From assembly GCA_018241525.1 (NCBI GenBank), contig JAFEDR010000001.1, positions 372,001-436,000 of the forward strand: 64,000 nucleotides of DNA, in the 5' to 3' direction. The notes under the pieces were generated by a model. That model was given only the letters and a program-made list of their open reading frames with translations. It was not told where the DNA came from and searched no databases. The position numbers were made by a program, and so were the translations under genes. Position 1 is the first letter of the stretch. Every line of letters starts with the position of its first letter. Below are positions 1 to 8,596 of the stretch, in pieces. The DNA is from Pseudomonadota bacterium (GTDB lineage: Bacteria; Pseudomonadota; Gammaproteobacteria; Steroidobacterales; Steroidobacteraceae).

Positions 1-1219
1 TAGCCTGGCGGCGCCGGAAGGCGAAGTGAGTCACGAAGATCATCATCCAGGTGAACATGGCGCCGAAGCTTGCGACCGCGAGCATCGTCAGGAACGCGCC
101 CTCCGGCGCGATGACGCTGACGATGGTGGCCACGGCGACGCCCGCCGATGACACGATCAGCGCCGCGACCGGGATGCCGCGCGCGCTGAGGCTGCCCAGC
201 GCGCGCGGCGCATGGCCGGCGCGCGCGAGGCTGAAGAGCATCCGCGTGGTCACGTAAAGCTGGCTGTTCATCGCCGACAGCGCGGCGACGAGCACCACGA
301 AGTTCATGAGCCCCGCGGCGCCCGGGATGTGCAGCGATCGCATGACGGTCACGAACGGGCTCTCGCGGGAGCCGGCCGCGGTCCACGGCACGACGGCGAG
401 CATCAGCGCGAGGGTCAGCAGGTAGAACAGGATCAGCCGCACGACCGTCGAACGGAAGGCCCGCGTGATCGCCGTGGCCGGATCAGCCGCCTCGCCGGCT
501 GCCACGGCGATCATCTCGATGCTGAGGTAGCTGAAGACCGCGATGATGACCGCCACCCAGGTGGCGGCAGCCCCGTGCGGGAAGAAGCCGCCAGCGAGCC
601 GGTAGTTGCGAAGCCCGAGCGCCGCGCCGTCCGCCGCACCCGGATCCGGGAGCAGGAACACCACGTAAGCCGCGAGGCCGATGAAGGCGATGATCGCCGC
701 GACCTTGATCAGTGAGAACACGTACTCGATGCGACCGAACCAGCCGACCTGCGCGGCGTTGATCGCGATCAGTGCCGCGGAGTAGCCGAGGATCCAGGGC
801 CATCCGGGCAGGTCCGGCAGCCAGAACCTCATGTACAGCGCGACGGCCGTGACTTCGGTGCCGACGGCGAGGATCGTGGCGGTCGCGTACGCGTACCTGA
901 CCAGGAACCCGGCGAGCGGGCCGAGATAGTGCTCCGCGTAGGCACCGAACGACCCCGTCGTTGGGTGCGCGACCGTCATTTCGGCGAGGCAGCCCATCAG
1001 CAGCAGTGAGATCAGCGCGCCGATCGCGTAGCTGAGGAGCACGCTCGGGCCGGCGGTACCGATCGCGAAGCCGCTGCCGAGGAAGAGCCCCGTGCCGATC
1101 GCCCCGCCGATCGCGATCATCGCCAGTTGGCGGCTGCTGAGCTCGCGACGCAGTCCCGTCTCGCGAACTTCGATCGCGGAAAACGACGGCGCGGATCCGC
1201 GGGGCGTGGCGTCGGTCAT
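1..1219 (-). CDS. Amino acid permease, APC superfamily (C-terminus cut by window edge)
   Basis: An integral inner-membrane amino-acid transporter of the APC (AAT-like) family. About 406 codons are visible, with no stop before the window edge, so the C-terminus is missing. The N-terminal soluble part leads into a first membrane helix with the APC signature, read as MIAIGGAIGTGLFLGSG, followed by a regular series of hydrophobic segments that include TVAHPTTGSFGAYAEHYLGP, typical of the second and third helices. The start is the ATG at 1217-1219; no strong Shine-Dalgarno is visible. The gene lies downstream of the M20-like hydrolase on the same strand, which would suit import of a peptide-derived or amidated amino acid, but that link is inference. 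The substrate cannot be read from sequence. Confidence 0.88.
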   Translation of the reverse strand, partial: MTDATPRGSAPSFSAIEVRETGLRRELSSRQLAMIAIGGAIGTGLFLGSGFAIGTAGPSVLLSYAIGALISLLLMGCLAEMTVAHPTTGSFGAYAEHYLGPLAGFLVRYAYATATILAVGTEVTAVALYMRFWLPDLPGWPWILGYSAALIAINAAQVGWFGRIEYVFSLIKVAAIIAFIGLAAYVVFLLPDPGAADGAALGLRNYRLAGGFFPHGAAATWVAVIIAVFSYLSIEMIAVAAGEAADPATAITRAFRSTVVRLILFYLLTLALMLAVVPWTAAGSRESPFVTVMRSLHIPGAAGLMNFVVLVAALSAMNSQLYVTTRMLFSLARAGHAPRALGSLSARGIPVAALIVSSAGVAVATIVSVIAPEGAFLTMLAVASFGAMFTWMMIFVTHFAFRRRQA

Positions 1220-1336
1220 TCCGCGTTGGCGTCGCGGGCCGCCAGCGGACGCTCGCCTGCCGTCCCGGCGCGGCAGCGGCCGTCTGCGACAGAGCAGCGA
1301 CCCGGCGCTCTGCCTACCGGGTCGTCCGCCGCCATC

Positions 1337-2875
1337 TCAAAAGCCCGCGGCGAGCTCGTACAGGTACTCGACGTGGGACATCACGGCGTCGTCGAGCCCG
1401 GCCACCTTGGGATTCGAGCTCTCGATGACGTAGTACTCGTTCGGTGCGTGCGCGCCGGATCCGTGACCAAGGCCGAAGTGGCCGGCAGGCAGCTTGAGCG
1501 GCTCGCCGGTGAAGATGTAGCCGGGCCAGGAGCCGCCGAGCCGCGGGTTGAGGCCGGGCTCGATCCCGTGCCGGTGATAGATCGCCTGGCTGACCTTGAT
1601 GAGGCGTGAATGCTCGTCGGTCGTCGTCGGGTCGTAGCCGCCGGTGACGTTGACCTCGATGTCGCCGAAGCCGCGCTTGGCGAGGTGCGCGCGCAATTTC
1701 TGCTGAGCGCCGGCGGCCGTCTGGTTCGGCACCAGCCGAAAGTCCATCTTCGCGACCGCCCGTCCCGGCAGGATGGTCTTGCCGCCCTGGCCCGTGTAGC
1801 CGCTGACGAGTCCCTCGATATTCGCGGTGGGCTGGCCGGCGAGGCGGTCCATGGCCTCGCTGAAGCTCATGTCACGGACCCAGTGCTTGACCCCGAGCGA
1901 CTTGAGCATCGTCTCCTCGCGGGAGCGGGCGATCTGCGCGGCAATCAGCTCCTTCTCGTGCGCGCTCAGCGGCACCACGTCGTCGAACCAGCCGTCGATG
2001 GCCGGATCGTTGCCGTCGGCGGTCACGAGCGTGTTGAGCGCCTGCACCAGCCGCCACGCCGGACTGTCCACCGCTGCCTTGAGGCTCGAGTGGACGTCCT
2101 TCGACGGGCCGCGACCGGAGTGTTCGCCGCTCGCGACCAGCTCGAGCTCGATCACGCCCTTGGCGCCAAGGTTGATCTCGACCGCGCCGTCCGGGTCCTG
2201 GGAGGCGAAGGGCATGAAGATGCCCTCGCAGCGACGCAGGGCGGCCAGGACGTCGGGCCGGTGCACGACGTCGGCAAAGTGCGGCGAGGCGATTTCCTCC
2301 TCGCCTTCGGCCACCAGCACGAGGTTTACCGGCAGCTTCTGGCCGGCGCCGCGGATGGCGTGCAGCGCGGCGAGGAAGGTCGCTTCCGGACCCTTCTGGT
2401 TGACCGCACCGCGACCGACGACGACCTTGCCGAAGCCTGCCTTGTCGACCAGCGCCGCGTCGAACGGCGGCGAGGACCATTCGCTCGGGTTCACCTGCTT
2501 GACGTCATACATGAAGTAGAGCCCGAGCGTGTGCTTCGCGCCCGCATCGAGCGTCGCGAAGATGCCGGGTTGGCCGTGCGTCTCGACGCGCTCGACGTGC
2601 TGGAAGCCGGCGTCGCGCAGCAGCTGCTCGGTGAACGCGCACGCCGGACCCATGTTGTGATTCTCGGCGGCGATTCCCGGTACGCGAATCCAGTCCTGCA
2701 GCCGCTTCACGTTCGCGTCGTGCTGTGCGACGACCTGTTTGCGGATCGCGGCCAGGTCCGGGCCGGCGGTCGCGCGTGCCCAGGTGGGTGCGAGCAGCAG
2801 TGCGCCGGCGCCGCCGAGCAGCTGCAGGGTCGTGCGGCGATCGAGGCTGGTGCGGGACGGGTGATCGGAGTTCAT
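1337..2875 (-). CDS. M20-family peptidase/hydrolase-like protein with altered metal ligands
   Basis: A 512-residue exported protein with the M20 zinc-hydrolase fold. Residues about 11-38 carry an arginine pair and a hydrophobic stretch ending near ATAGPD, a possible Tat-like or Sec signal. The general-base region EGEEEIAS (190-197) and the late GSGAHAPNEY motif are kept. The usual first metal-binding motif HYD is instead MYD (122-124), and the bridging aspartate in GRGxxD is Asn159, in GRGAVNQKG (154-162). Two of five classical ligands are therefore replaced, so it may bind one metal or a different one, or may not be a peptidase. The ATG at 2873-2875 was chosen because it precedes the signal-like segment; upstream codons are compositionally odd. 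Confidence 0.8.
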   Translation of the reverse strand: MNSDHPSRTSLDRRTTLQLLGGAGALLLAPTWARATAGPDLAAIRKQVVAQHDANVKRLQDWIRVPGIAAENHNMGPACAFTEQLLRDAGFQHVERVETHGQPGIFATLDAGAKHTLGLYFMYDVKQVNPSEWSSPPFDAALVDKAGFGKVVVGRGAVNQKGPEATFLAALHAIRGAGQKLPVNLVLVAEGEEEIASPHFADVVHRPDVLAALRRCEGIFMPFASQDPDGAVEINLGAKGVIELELVASGEHSGRGPSKDVHSSLKAAVDSPAWRLVQALNTLVTADGNDPAIDGWFDDVVPLSAHEKELIAAQIARSREETMLKSLGVKHWVRDMSFSEAMDRLAGQPTANIEGLVSGYTGQGGKTILPGRAVAKMDFRLVPNQTAAGAQQKLRAHLAKRGFGDIEVNVTGGYDPTTTDEHSRLIKVSQAIYHRHGIEPGLNPRLGGSWPGYIFTGEPLKLPAGHFGLGHGSGAHAPNEYYVIESSNPKVAGLDDAVMSHVEYLYELAAGF

Positions 2876-2963
2876 GCGCGGCTCCCGGACACGAAGGAAA
2901 CAGGACAGGCGGAACGCGGCGGCCGCGCGCGAGCGAGCGGCCGTCCGACGGCGCAGGCGCGGT

Positions 2964-3380
2964 CTACTTGCCGGACGGGTTGCCCGGCAGCTTCTGCATG
3001 CTCTCGAGCATGTCCCGCGAGGCCTGCCGGCGGGCGCGCAGCTGCTCGATCGTCGCGCAGACCTTGCGCTCAAAGCGCGAACCGATCTCCGCCTCGTTGC
3101 GGCAGTAATAGGTCTCGCCGTGTCGCTGTTCGGGCCGGTAACCGAGCGAGCGGAACTGGGCGATCTCCGCGGCATCCGGACTCGCAGTGGCGGCGGCCGC
3201 CGGCGTGGTCGCGGTGGGCGCGGTAGGCGCGGCGGGTGCCGACGGCGCGGCGGCCGGCGGCGGCGTCGAAGTGGCATTCGCCGAGGTATTCGTCCCGGCC
3301 GGAGGATCGGTCGCCTGAGCGGCGCCGGTAATCGTCAGGAGGAGCAGGAGCGGCAGAGGGCGATGGATCGGTCGGCGCAT
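2964..3380 (-). CDS. Small secreted Ala/Pro/Thr-rich protein of unknown function
   Basis: A 138-residue protein with a clear Sec signal peptide (RR near the start, then a Leu-rich core ending at AQA around residue 22). Residues about 23-70 are low-complexity Ala/Pro/Thr, a likely flexible linker in the periplasm. The C-terminal half is charged and contains two cysteines about 15 residues apart (YYCRNEAEIGSRFERKVC), which could form a disulfide. I do not recognise a named family. It lies upstream of the M20-like gene on the same strand with an 88-base gap. The start at 3378-3380 is chosen because the signal peptide begins there. Its 5' region holds strong hairpins, described separately. Confidence 0.7.
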   Translation of the reverse strand: MRRPIHRPLPLLLLLTITGAAQATDPPAGTNTSANATSTPPPAAAPSAPAAPTAPTATTPAAAATASPDAAEIAQFRSLGYRPEQRHGETYYCRNEAEIGSRFERKVCATIEQLRARRQASRDMLESMQKLPGNPSGK

Positions 3381-3753
3381 GCGTGAGTCTCCATAGCTAT
3401 TGGGCATGCAAGGCCGCGCTGCGCACGGGCGGCGCGGCGGGCGCTTCGAATCGCGAGCCTGCCCCATCAGGCTCCCGCGCCGGATGGTACCTGAGCCGGT
3501 CCCGGGGCGCTTCCCGGGGCTGGCCCGGCGGCTCTCCGGTCTTAAGTCGGATCGGTCGCGGATCCTGCCACCCGGACGCCGGAAGGCCGGGTGAGAGGGC
3601 GTTCGCAGTACGCCGTGCCGCCCGGTGACGGGTTTGGTGTCGCTCGGTTTCTGAGCACTGGGTCGCTCAAGGATCCCTGATCGGCGCCGACCGCACGTCC
3701 AAGGTTCCTGCGCCCGGTGTCGCGCCGGGTCGCCCCACAAAGGTCAAATCGGC
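3381..3753. other. Intergenic region with strong hairpins, divergent promoters expected
   Basis: This 373-base gap separates two divergent genes. Read on the minus strand, it holds a nested structure: CCGGA at 3480-3484 pairs with TCCGG at 3535-3539, and GAGCC at 3493-3497 pairs with GGCTC at 3530-3534, with an inner CCCGGG self-pairing stem. A separate hairpin (GAGCCTG / CAGGCTC, 3455-3474, loop of six) follows. No T-tract is present. No coding frame with convincing composition was found. On the plus strand AAAGGT just before 3754 serves as a ribosome binding site. Confidence 0.5.
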
Positions 3754-5391
3754 ATGCGCTTCCCTCGTCAGATCCCGGTGCTGTGGTGTTGCGTGGTGGT
3801 TGCGGCCGCCCTCGAGGCTGGCTGCGGAGGCGGCGGCAGCGGCAGCGGCAACACCAGTCCGGCCAAGCCCTGGCCGACCGCGACGTTTTCCGGCACCGTT
3901 CGTTTCGCGCAGGCACCGCTCGCGGGCGTGACCGTGATCGCCTACGACACCAACAATCATCGGGTTTTCGGGACCGCCACCACCGATGCGAACGGTGGCT
4001 ACACGTTCAGCGGCCTCAATACCGCCTGCGCCGACAGCTGTACGCAGAACTACGAATTCTGGGCGACGAAGCCCGGCTTCGCCTTCGCACCGGTCCTCGC
4101 GAGCAATCCGAGCGGCAGCCGCGCCAGCTACCAGTGGGACGCGCCGCCCTCGAACTGGTACGTGCCGGGTGGCGTCGCGGTCACGCGCGCCGGCAACAAC
4201 GACGTGTTCGCGAACGGCAGCGGTGCACCGAACGCCGTGTTCACCGTCTTCAACTTCATGTCGGTGACCGCCGGTAGCGACGGTCCGACCGATTCGACCG
4301 TCGGCGCGGACTTCGCGGCGTTCGACGGCTCGAGCGCGATCGTTCGCCTTGCGGCGACCGGACAGGTGACCAGCTACGCACCCGGTGATGACGGCGCGCA
4401 GCGCGCCGGCGTCGCCTGGCCCTTGCCGCGCTTCGTGGACCACGGCGATGGCAGTGTCACGGACGCCCTGACCGGCCTCGTCTGGCTGAAGGACGCCGGT
4501 TGCCTCGCAAGTGCCGACTGGGCGACTGCTCTGGCGCAGGCGGCGGCGCTGGCGAGCGGTCACTGTGCGCTGACCGACGGCTCGCAGCCCGGCGACTGGC
4601 GGGTGCCGAATCAGTGGGAGCTGGAGAGCCTCGTCGACGCCTCTGCGGCGAACCCGGCGCTGCCGGCCTCGAGCCCATTTGCGGGCCTCTCGACGACGCC
4701 GTACTGGACCTCGACCAGCTACTACGGCGGTGTGGGCGGCTCGCCGTCCGCCTGGGCGATCCGGCTGAGCGACGGTCGCTACATCAACGACGGCGTGCTG
4801 AATGCCAAGTCGGCACCGCTTGCCGTTTGGGCCGTGCGCGGCGCGGGCGGCGGCGCCATTTCGTTGCAGGCCACGGGCTTCTACGTGCATTACGCGCCGG
4901 GCGATGACGGCTCGATCGAAGCCGGCGTGCCACTGCCGTTCCCGCGGCTGGTCGACAACGGCGACGGCACGGTCACGGACGCGGTGACGGGTCTCGTGTG
5001 GCTGCAGCAGGGCGACTGCATCAGCGGCACCTGGTCCGCGACCCTGACCGCGATCGCCTCGCTCGCGAGCGGTCAGTGCGGGCTCAGCGACGGCTCGATC
5101 GCCGGGCAGTGGCGCCTGCCGAACCGCAAGGAACTCGCGAGCCTTGCGGACCGCGCGCAGAACAACCAGGCCGACTTCTTCGACTGGTCGTGGTCGAGTG
5201 CGCTACCCGGCATCGGCTCGATGAGCGCGGCGTTCCGCAACGTCATCGCGTTCCAGTACTACTGGACCTCGACCACCGATGCAGCGGCACCGTCGGCGGC
5301 CTGGACACTGTTCAGCTGCGACTTCGGGATCTACGACACGCCCAAAGCCAGCGTCGGCTACGCGCTGGCGGTCCGCGACCACGGCCCGTGA
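3754..5391 (+). CDS. Lipoprotein with tandem DUF1566 domains
   Basis: A 545-residue surface or periplasmic lipoprotein. The N-terminus has a hydrophobic signal and lipobox ending at Cys24 (ALEAGC), then a Gly/Ser-rich linker. Residues about 40-115 look like a carboxypeptidase-regulatory-like or Cna-B beta sandwich (SGTVRFAQAPLAGVTVIAYD). Two DUF1566 (Lcl-type) repeats follow, each with the signature FVDHGDGSVTDALTGLVWLK or LVDNGDGTVTDAVTGLVWLQ, later WRVPNQWELESL or WRLPNRKELASL, and YWTSTS or YWTSTT. DUF1566 domains occur in bacterial surface proteins, some linked to collagen-like adhesins. No partner gene is adjacent. The AAAGGT about 10 bases before the ATG supports the start. Confidence 0.82.
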   Translation: MRFPRQIPVLWCCVVVAAALEAGCGGGGSGSGNTSPAKPWPTATFSGTVRFAQAPLAGVTVIAYDTNNHRVFGTATTDANGGYTFSGLNTACADSCTQNYEFWATKPGFAFAPVLASNPSGSRASYQWDAPPSNWYVPGGVAVTRAGNNDVFANGSGAPNAVFTVFNFMSVTAGSDGPTDSTVGADFAAFDGSSAIVRLAATGQVTSYAPGDDGAQRAGVAWPLPRFVDHGDGSVTDALTGLVWLKDAGCLASADWATALAQAAALASGHCALTDGSQPGDWRVPNQWELESLVDASAANPALPASSPFAGLSTTPYWTSTSYYGGVGGSPSAWAIRLSDGRYINDGVLNAKSAPLAVWAVRGAGGGAISLQATGFYVHYAPGDDGSIEAGVPLPFPRLVDNGDGTVTDAVTGLVWLQQGDCISGTWSATLTAIASLASGQCGLSDGSIAGQWRLPNRKELASLADRAQNNQADFFDWSWSSALPGIGSMSAAFRNVIAFQYYWTSTTDAAAPSAAWTLFSCDFGIYDTPKASVGYALAVRDHGP

Positions 5392-5407
5392 CGCGCGTCG
5401 CGCGTGG

Positions 5408-5686
5408 TCAGCCGGTCAGGAAATCGGCCGGCAGTGTCTCTGCCGCGTGATCGAATACCTCGACCGAGGCCACCACCGCGCTGACCGGGCCGACCCAGAG
5501 CCAGTCGAGGAAGCGGCTGAGCGCCGTCGCCTCGCCGCAGGCGAGCACCTCGACGCTGCCGTCGGCCAGATTGCGCGCATGGCCGACGATGCCGAGCTCG
5601 CGAGCGAGTGCCTGCGCCGAACCCCGGTAGTAGACGCCCTGGACGCGGCCGCTGACGCGACAGCGTTTGCAATCGAGCGACTTCAT
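5408..5686 (-). CDS. acyP: Acylphosphatase
   Basis: A 92-residue cytosolic enzyme that hydrolyses acyl phosphates such as carbamoyl- or acetyl-phosphate. It matches the family length. The signature GRVQGVYYRG places the catalytic arginine at Arg21 and ARNLADGSVEV places the catalytic asparagine at Asn39. The start at 5684-5686 is preceded by AGGGAGAA, a good ribosome binding site, so longer upstream starts are not needed. It runs toward the DUF1566 gene with 16 bases between stops and is divergent from the amidase gene 59 bases away. It is probably monocistronic. Confidence 0.93.
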   Translation of the reverse strand: MKSLDCKRCRVSGRVQGVYYRGSAQALARELGIVGHARNLADGSVEVLACGEATALSRFLDWLWVGPVSAVVASVEVFDHAAETLPADFLTG

Positions 5687-5745
5687 TCGCGTTCTCCCTG
5701 CCGAGTGGCCGGCGCAATCTCCGGCCACTCAGGCAGAATCGTCAC

Positions 5746-6615
5746 ATGCGCTCGCCGTGCGCCCCGGATTGCCCGGTCCTTCACCGCGCCTGCCGCGCTT
5801 TCGCGGTGGCGCTCGCGACGCTGCTGCTCGGAGCGTGCGCGGCGGGGACTGGGATCGACCTGCGCTACCGGGCCGTGAGCCAGGACAGCCGGGTCCGGTT
5901 CATCATCGTGCACTTCACGCAGGCGGATTTCGAGCGCTCGCTGCGGCGCCTGACGCGTGAGGAGGTCAGCAGCCACTATCTGGTGGACGTGGATCCACCG
6001 CGCGTCTTCCAGCTGGTTCCGGAGGCGCGCCGGGCATGGCATGCCGGTCCAAGCTACTGGCAGGGCGCTACCGCGCTCAATGCGAGTTCGGTCGGCATCG
6101 AGATCGTGAACCTCGGCAATGGCGACGATCCGGCGCGCGGCTATGCGCCGTTCCCGGATCGGCAGATCGAGCGGGTGATCGGGCTGATCCGCGAGATCGC
6201 GCGCCGCCACGGCGTGCGCCCCGACCGAATCCTCGGTCACGCCGAGGTGCAACCGCGAACGCGCACCGACCCGGGCCCGCAGTTTCCGTGGCGTCGGCTC
6301 GCCGAGGCGGGGCTCGTTCCCTGGCCGGACCCGGCCCGCGTCGCCGCGGCGCGCGTGCGTTTTGAGTCGGTGCCGGCCACCGTCATGTGGATCCAGGAGC
6401 GGCTGGCGGCGCACGGTTACGACGTGCCGCGCGACGGCGTGCTGGACTCGGCGACACGCCGGGTGATCTCGATCTTCCAGATGCGCTATCGCCCCGCCCG
6501 CTACGACGGCGACCCGGATGCCGAGACGGCAGCTCTGCTCGAGGTCGTCACGGCCCCCGGCGGCCTGCTCCTCGCGGACGGCCAAGGCCGCTGGATGCCG
6601 TTCCGGCCGGAGTGA
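5746..6615 (+). CDS. amiD: N-acetylmuramoyl-L-alanine amidase, AmiD type, lipoprotein
   Basis: A 289-residue zinc amidase that cleaves the amide between MurNAc and the stem peptide, probably acting on anhydro-muropeptides at the outer membrane. A signal with lipobox ends at Cys31 (LLLGAC). The amidase_2 domain spans about 50-185, with zinc ligands His56 (IIVHFT), His165 (GHAEVQPRTRTD) and Asp175, and Glu119 in VGIEIVN. A PGRP-like WHAGPSYW segment is present. The C-terminal 75 residues form a peptidoglycan-binding domain (WIQERLAAHGYDVPRDGVLD). This order and length match E. coli AmiD. The gene is divergent from acyP and convergent with the SYLF gene, only 7 bases apart. Confidence 0.9.
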   Translation: MRSPCAPDCPVLHRACRAFAVALATLLLGACAAGTGIDLRYRAVSQDSRVRFIIVHFTQADFERSLRRLTREEVSSHYLVDVDPPRVFQLVPEARRAWHAGPSYWQGATALNASSVGIEIVNLGNGDDPARGYAPFPDRQIERVIGLIREIARRHGVRPDRILGHAEVQPRTRTDPGPQFPWRRLAEAGLVPWPDPARVAAARVRFESVPATVMWIQERLAAHGYDVPRDGVLDSATRRVISIFQMRYRPARYDGDPDAETAALLEVVTAPGGLLLADGQGRWMPFRPE

Positions 6616-6622
6616 GCCGCCT

Positions 6623-7459
6623 TCAGCCCCGCGACTTCGGCGGGTCCGTCAGTGGATAGGTGGTCGCGCCACCCGACTCAAGTCCACGCCCATCGGCCGG
6701 CGCCTGCTGCGACGCAGCAGGCGCGCCGCCGCTGGCCGCGGCCGGGGCGCGCGCCGCACCGGACGGAGCGACGCCGTCGCCGCCGTTCGGCAGCCTGCGC
6801 AGCGTGTCCAGCAGGCGTTGGGCGCTCGCGGGCGCGGCCGGCGCGGCCGGCGAGAGAAGCTCCGAGGCGAGCACTCCCGGTCGCTGGTAGTACTCACCGT
6901 TCGCCTTGTGGTCGATCGCGAGCACCGTGCCGTCGATCGCGATGCCGGCGAAGAGGCCCTTCGAGCGTGAGTAGGAATAGACCTCGGCGAGGCCGATATC
7001 GGTTGCACCCGAGACCTGGCGGCCGACGGGGCCCACCGCCACCGCGGCATCGGCGCCCAGCGTCAGCTTGCCGCCGGTCACGCCCTCGATGCTGCGTCGA
7101 GTCGTGAAGACGAGCACCACGTCGCTGACCTGCAGGCCCCACTGGAAACCGATGCTGCCGCCGCCGAGCGTCAGGAACACGGGGTTGCTCCAGCGGCCCT
7201 GCGCATCGCGCACGACCATCACGCCCTTCGCTCCGCGGCCGCCTGCGATCAGCGCGACCTTGACGACGTTCGGGATCACCGCGATGCCCTGCGCACGGCG
7301 CAGCAGCCAGTCCGGGATCGACTGGTCGGGCATCGCCTGCGTGTCCTGCAGCACCTGCGTGGCCTCGAGGATCCGGGCCTCCTCGCGGTTGCCGGCGATA
7401 GCGACGGTGTTGGCGGCGATGAAAAGCGCCGCGGCGTAGATGAGGCGTCGCGCTGTCAT
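6623..7459 (-). CDS. SYLF (Ysc84/DUF500) domain protein, secreted
   Basis: A 278-residue exported protein. A Sec signal peptide (residues 1-23) precedes a SYLF-type lipid-binding domain, about 30-200, with characteristic strings IPNVVKVALIAGGRGAKGV, GGGSIGFQWGLQVSDVVLVF and the late YSRSKGLFAGIAIDG. SYLF domains bind phosphoinositides in eukaryotes; the bacterial role is unknown. The C-terminal 75 residues are low-complexity Ala/Gly/Pro and probably disordered. Two candidate ATGs lie six bases apart (7463-7465 and 7457-7459); the inner one is chosen because AGGGG sits about six bases before it, whereas it abuts the outer one. Confidence 0.85.
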   Translation of the reverse strand: MTARRLIYAAALFIAANTVAIAGNREEARILEATQVLQDTQAMPDQSIPDWLLRRAQGIAVIPNVVKVALIAGGRGAKGVMVVRDAQGRWSNPVFLTLGGGSIGFQWGLQVSDVVLVFTTRRSIEGVTGGKLTLGADAAVAVGPVGRQVSGATDIGLAEVYSYSRSKGLFAGIAIDGTVLAIDHKANGEYYQRPGVLASELLSPAAPAAPASAQRLLDTLRRLPNGGDGVAPSGAARAPAAASGGAPAASQQAPADGRGLESGGATTYPLTDPPKSRG

Positions 7460-7599
7460 GGGCATCCCCTGTAGTCTGCTGTAGCCAAAGACCGCGGAAC
7501 CTGCGCGAGGTTCCGCGGCCAGATGATAACCGAGCACAAGGCCGCTGCGCGTCGTACGCCGAGCGCCGATAATGCCGCGGATTCCCGGAGGACCTTTCG

Positions 7600-8580
7600 A
7601 TGCGCGCACTGCTTTCAGGGTTGCTTCTCGCACTGTCGCCATTTGCCGTCACCCCGGCGCTCGCGGACTGGCTGCATCGCGAAGAGTCGATCATGGGCAC
7701 ACGGATCTACGTCGAGCTGTGGCACGACGACCGCGTCCGCGGCGAGGCGGCGATCGATGCAGTGATGGAGAACATGCACCGGATCGACGAGCTGATGAGC
7801 CACTACCGGCCGGACAGCCAGATCTCGCAGATCAACATGCACGCCGCCGTCGAGCCGGTGGTCGTTGATACCGAGCTCTACGAGCTGATCCGCACGTCGA
7901 TCCACTTCTCCGAGATCACCGAGGGCGCGTTCGACATCACCTACGCCAGCGTCGGCTATCTGTACGACTACCCGCGTCACATCCATCCGACGGATGCGCA
8001 GATCCAGGCGGCCCTACCCGGGGTCAACTACCGCAATCTGGTGCTCGACCCTGACCGCCACTCGGTGCGCTTCGCGCACGAGGGCATGCGCATCGACCTC
8101 GGCGGGATCGGCAAGGGCTACGCCTGCGACCAGGGGGTCGAGATCCTGAAGCGATTCGGCGTCGCCAACGCGATGGTGATGGCCGGCGGCGACACGCGCC
8201 TGCTCGGCGATCGGCGCGGTCGCCCGTGGATGGTCGGGATCCGTCACCCCGACAACAAGAACCGCATCGTGCTCAGCATGCCGCTCGCCGACGTCGGCAT
8301 CTCGACCTCGGGGGACTACGAGCGGTACTTCGACGAGGGCGGCGTTCGTTACCACCACATCATCGACCCGAAGACGGGGCGCAGCCCGACCGGCGTGCGC
8401 AGCGTGACGATCATCGGTCCGACGGCGACCGATACGGAGGGCTGGTCGAAGGGCGTGTTCATCAAAGGGGCGGAGGAGGGCATCCGCCTGATCGAGCGCT
8501 ACCCGCAGATGGACGCCGTGGTCGTCGACAAGGACGGCAAGGTCTGGTACTCGAAGGGACTGACGCCGCCGTCGCCCTAG
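7600..8580 (+). CDS. ApbE-family FAD:protein FMN transferase, variant active site
   Basis: A 326-residue exported ApbE homologue; canonical members move FMN from FAD to a Thr/Ser of a periplasmic protein. Residues 1-22 are a signal peptide. Family motifs run in order: EESIMGTRIYVEL, GAFDITYASVGYLYDYP, IDLGGIGKGYACDQ, GGDTRLLGDRRGRPWMVGI, STSGDYERYF and YHHIIDPKTG. The C-terminal metal motif normally read DA(L/M)(S/A)T is EGWSK here (in TDTEGWSKGVFIKG), so the expected magnesium-binding Asp and Thr are Glu and Lys. Either the metal is held differently or the protein has lost transferase activity. It converges on the DUF3570-DUF4266-TlpA set, with which I believe this subfamily commonly co-occurs. 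Confidence 0.85.
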   Translation: MRALLSGLLLALSPFAVTPALADWLHREESIMGTRIYVELWHDDRVRGEAAIDAVMENMHRIDELMSHYRPDSQISQINMHAAVEPVVVDTELYELIRTSIHFSEITEGAFDITYASVGYLYDYPRHIHPTDAQIQAALPGVNYRNLVLDPDRHSVRFAHEGMRIDLGGIGKGYACDQGVEILKRFGVANAMVMAGGDTRLLGDRRGRPWMVGIRHPDNKNRIVLSMPLADVGISTSGDYERYFDEGGVRYHHIIDPKTGRSPTGVRSVTIIGPTATDTEGWSKGVFIKGAEEGIRLIERYPQMDAVVVDKDGKVWYSKGLTPPSP

Positions 8581-8596
8581 GCGGCGTGCGGCGCGG

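Noticed and set aside
1610-3226. Long plus-strand open frame opposite the M20-like gene
   Set aside because: It is a Gly/Arg/Ala/Val-rich antisense frame typical of high-GC DNA, without motifs or a ribosome binding site.
3480-3539. Glycine riboswitch
   Set aside because: The outer pairs and an AGGTACC segment resemble the frame of a glycine aptamer, but the conserved GAAGGnGcAA core is absent.
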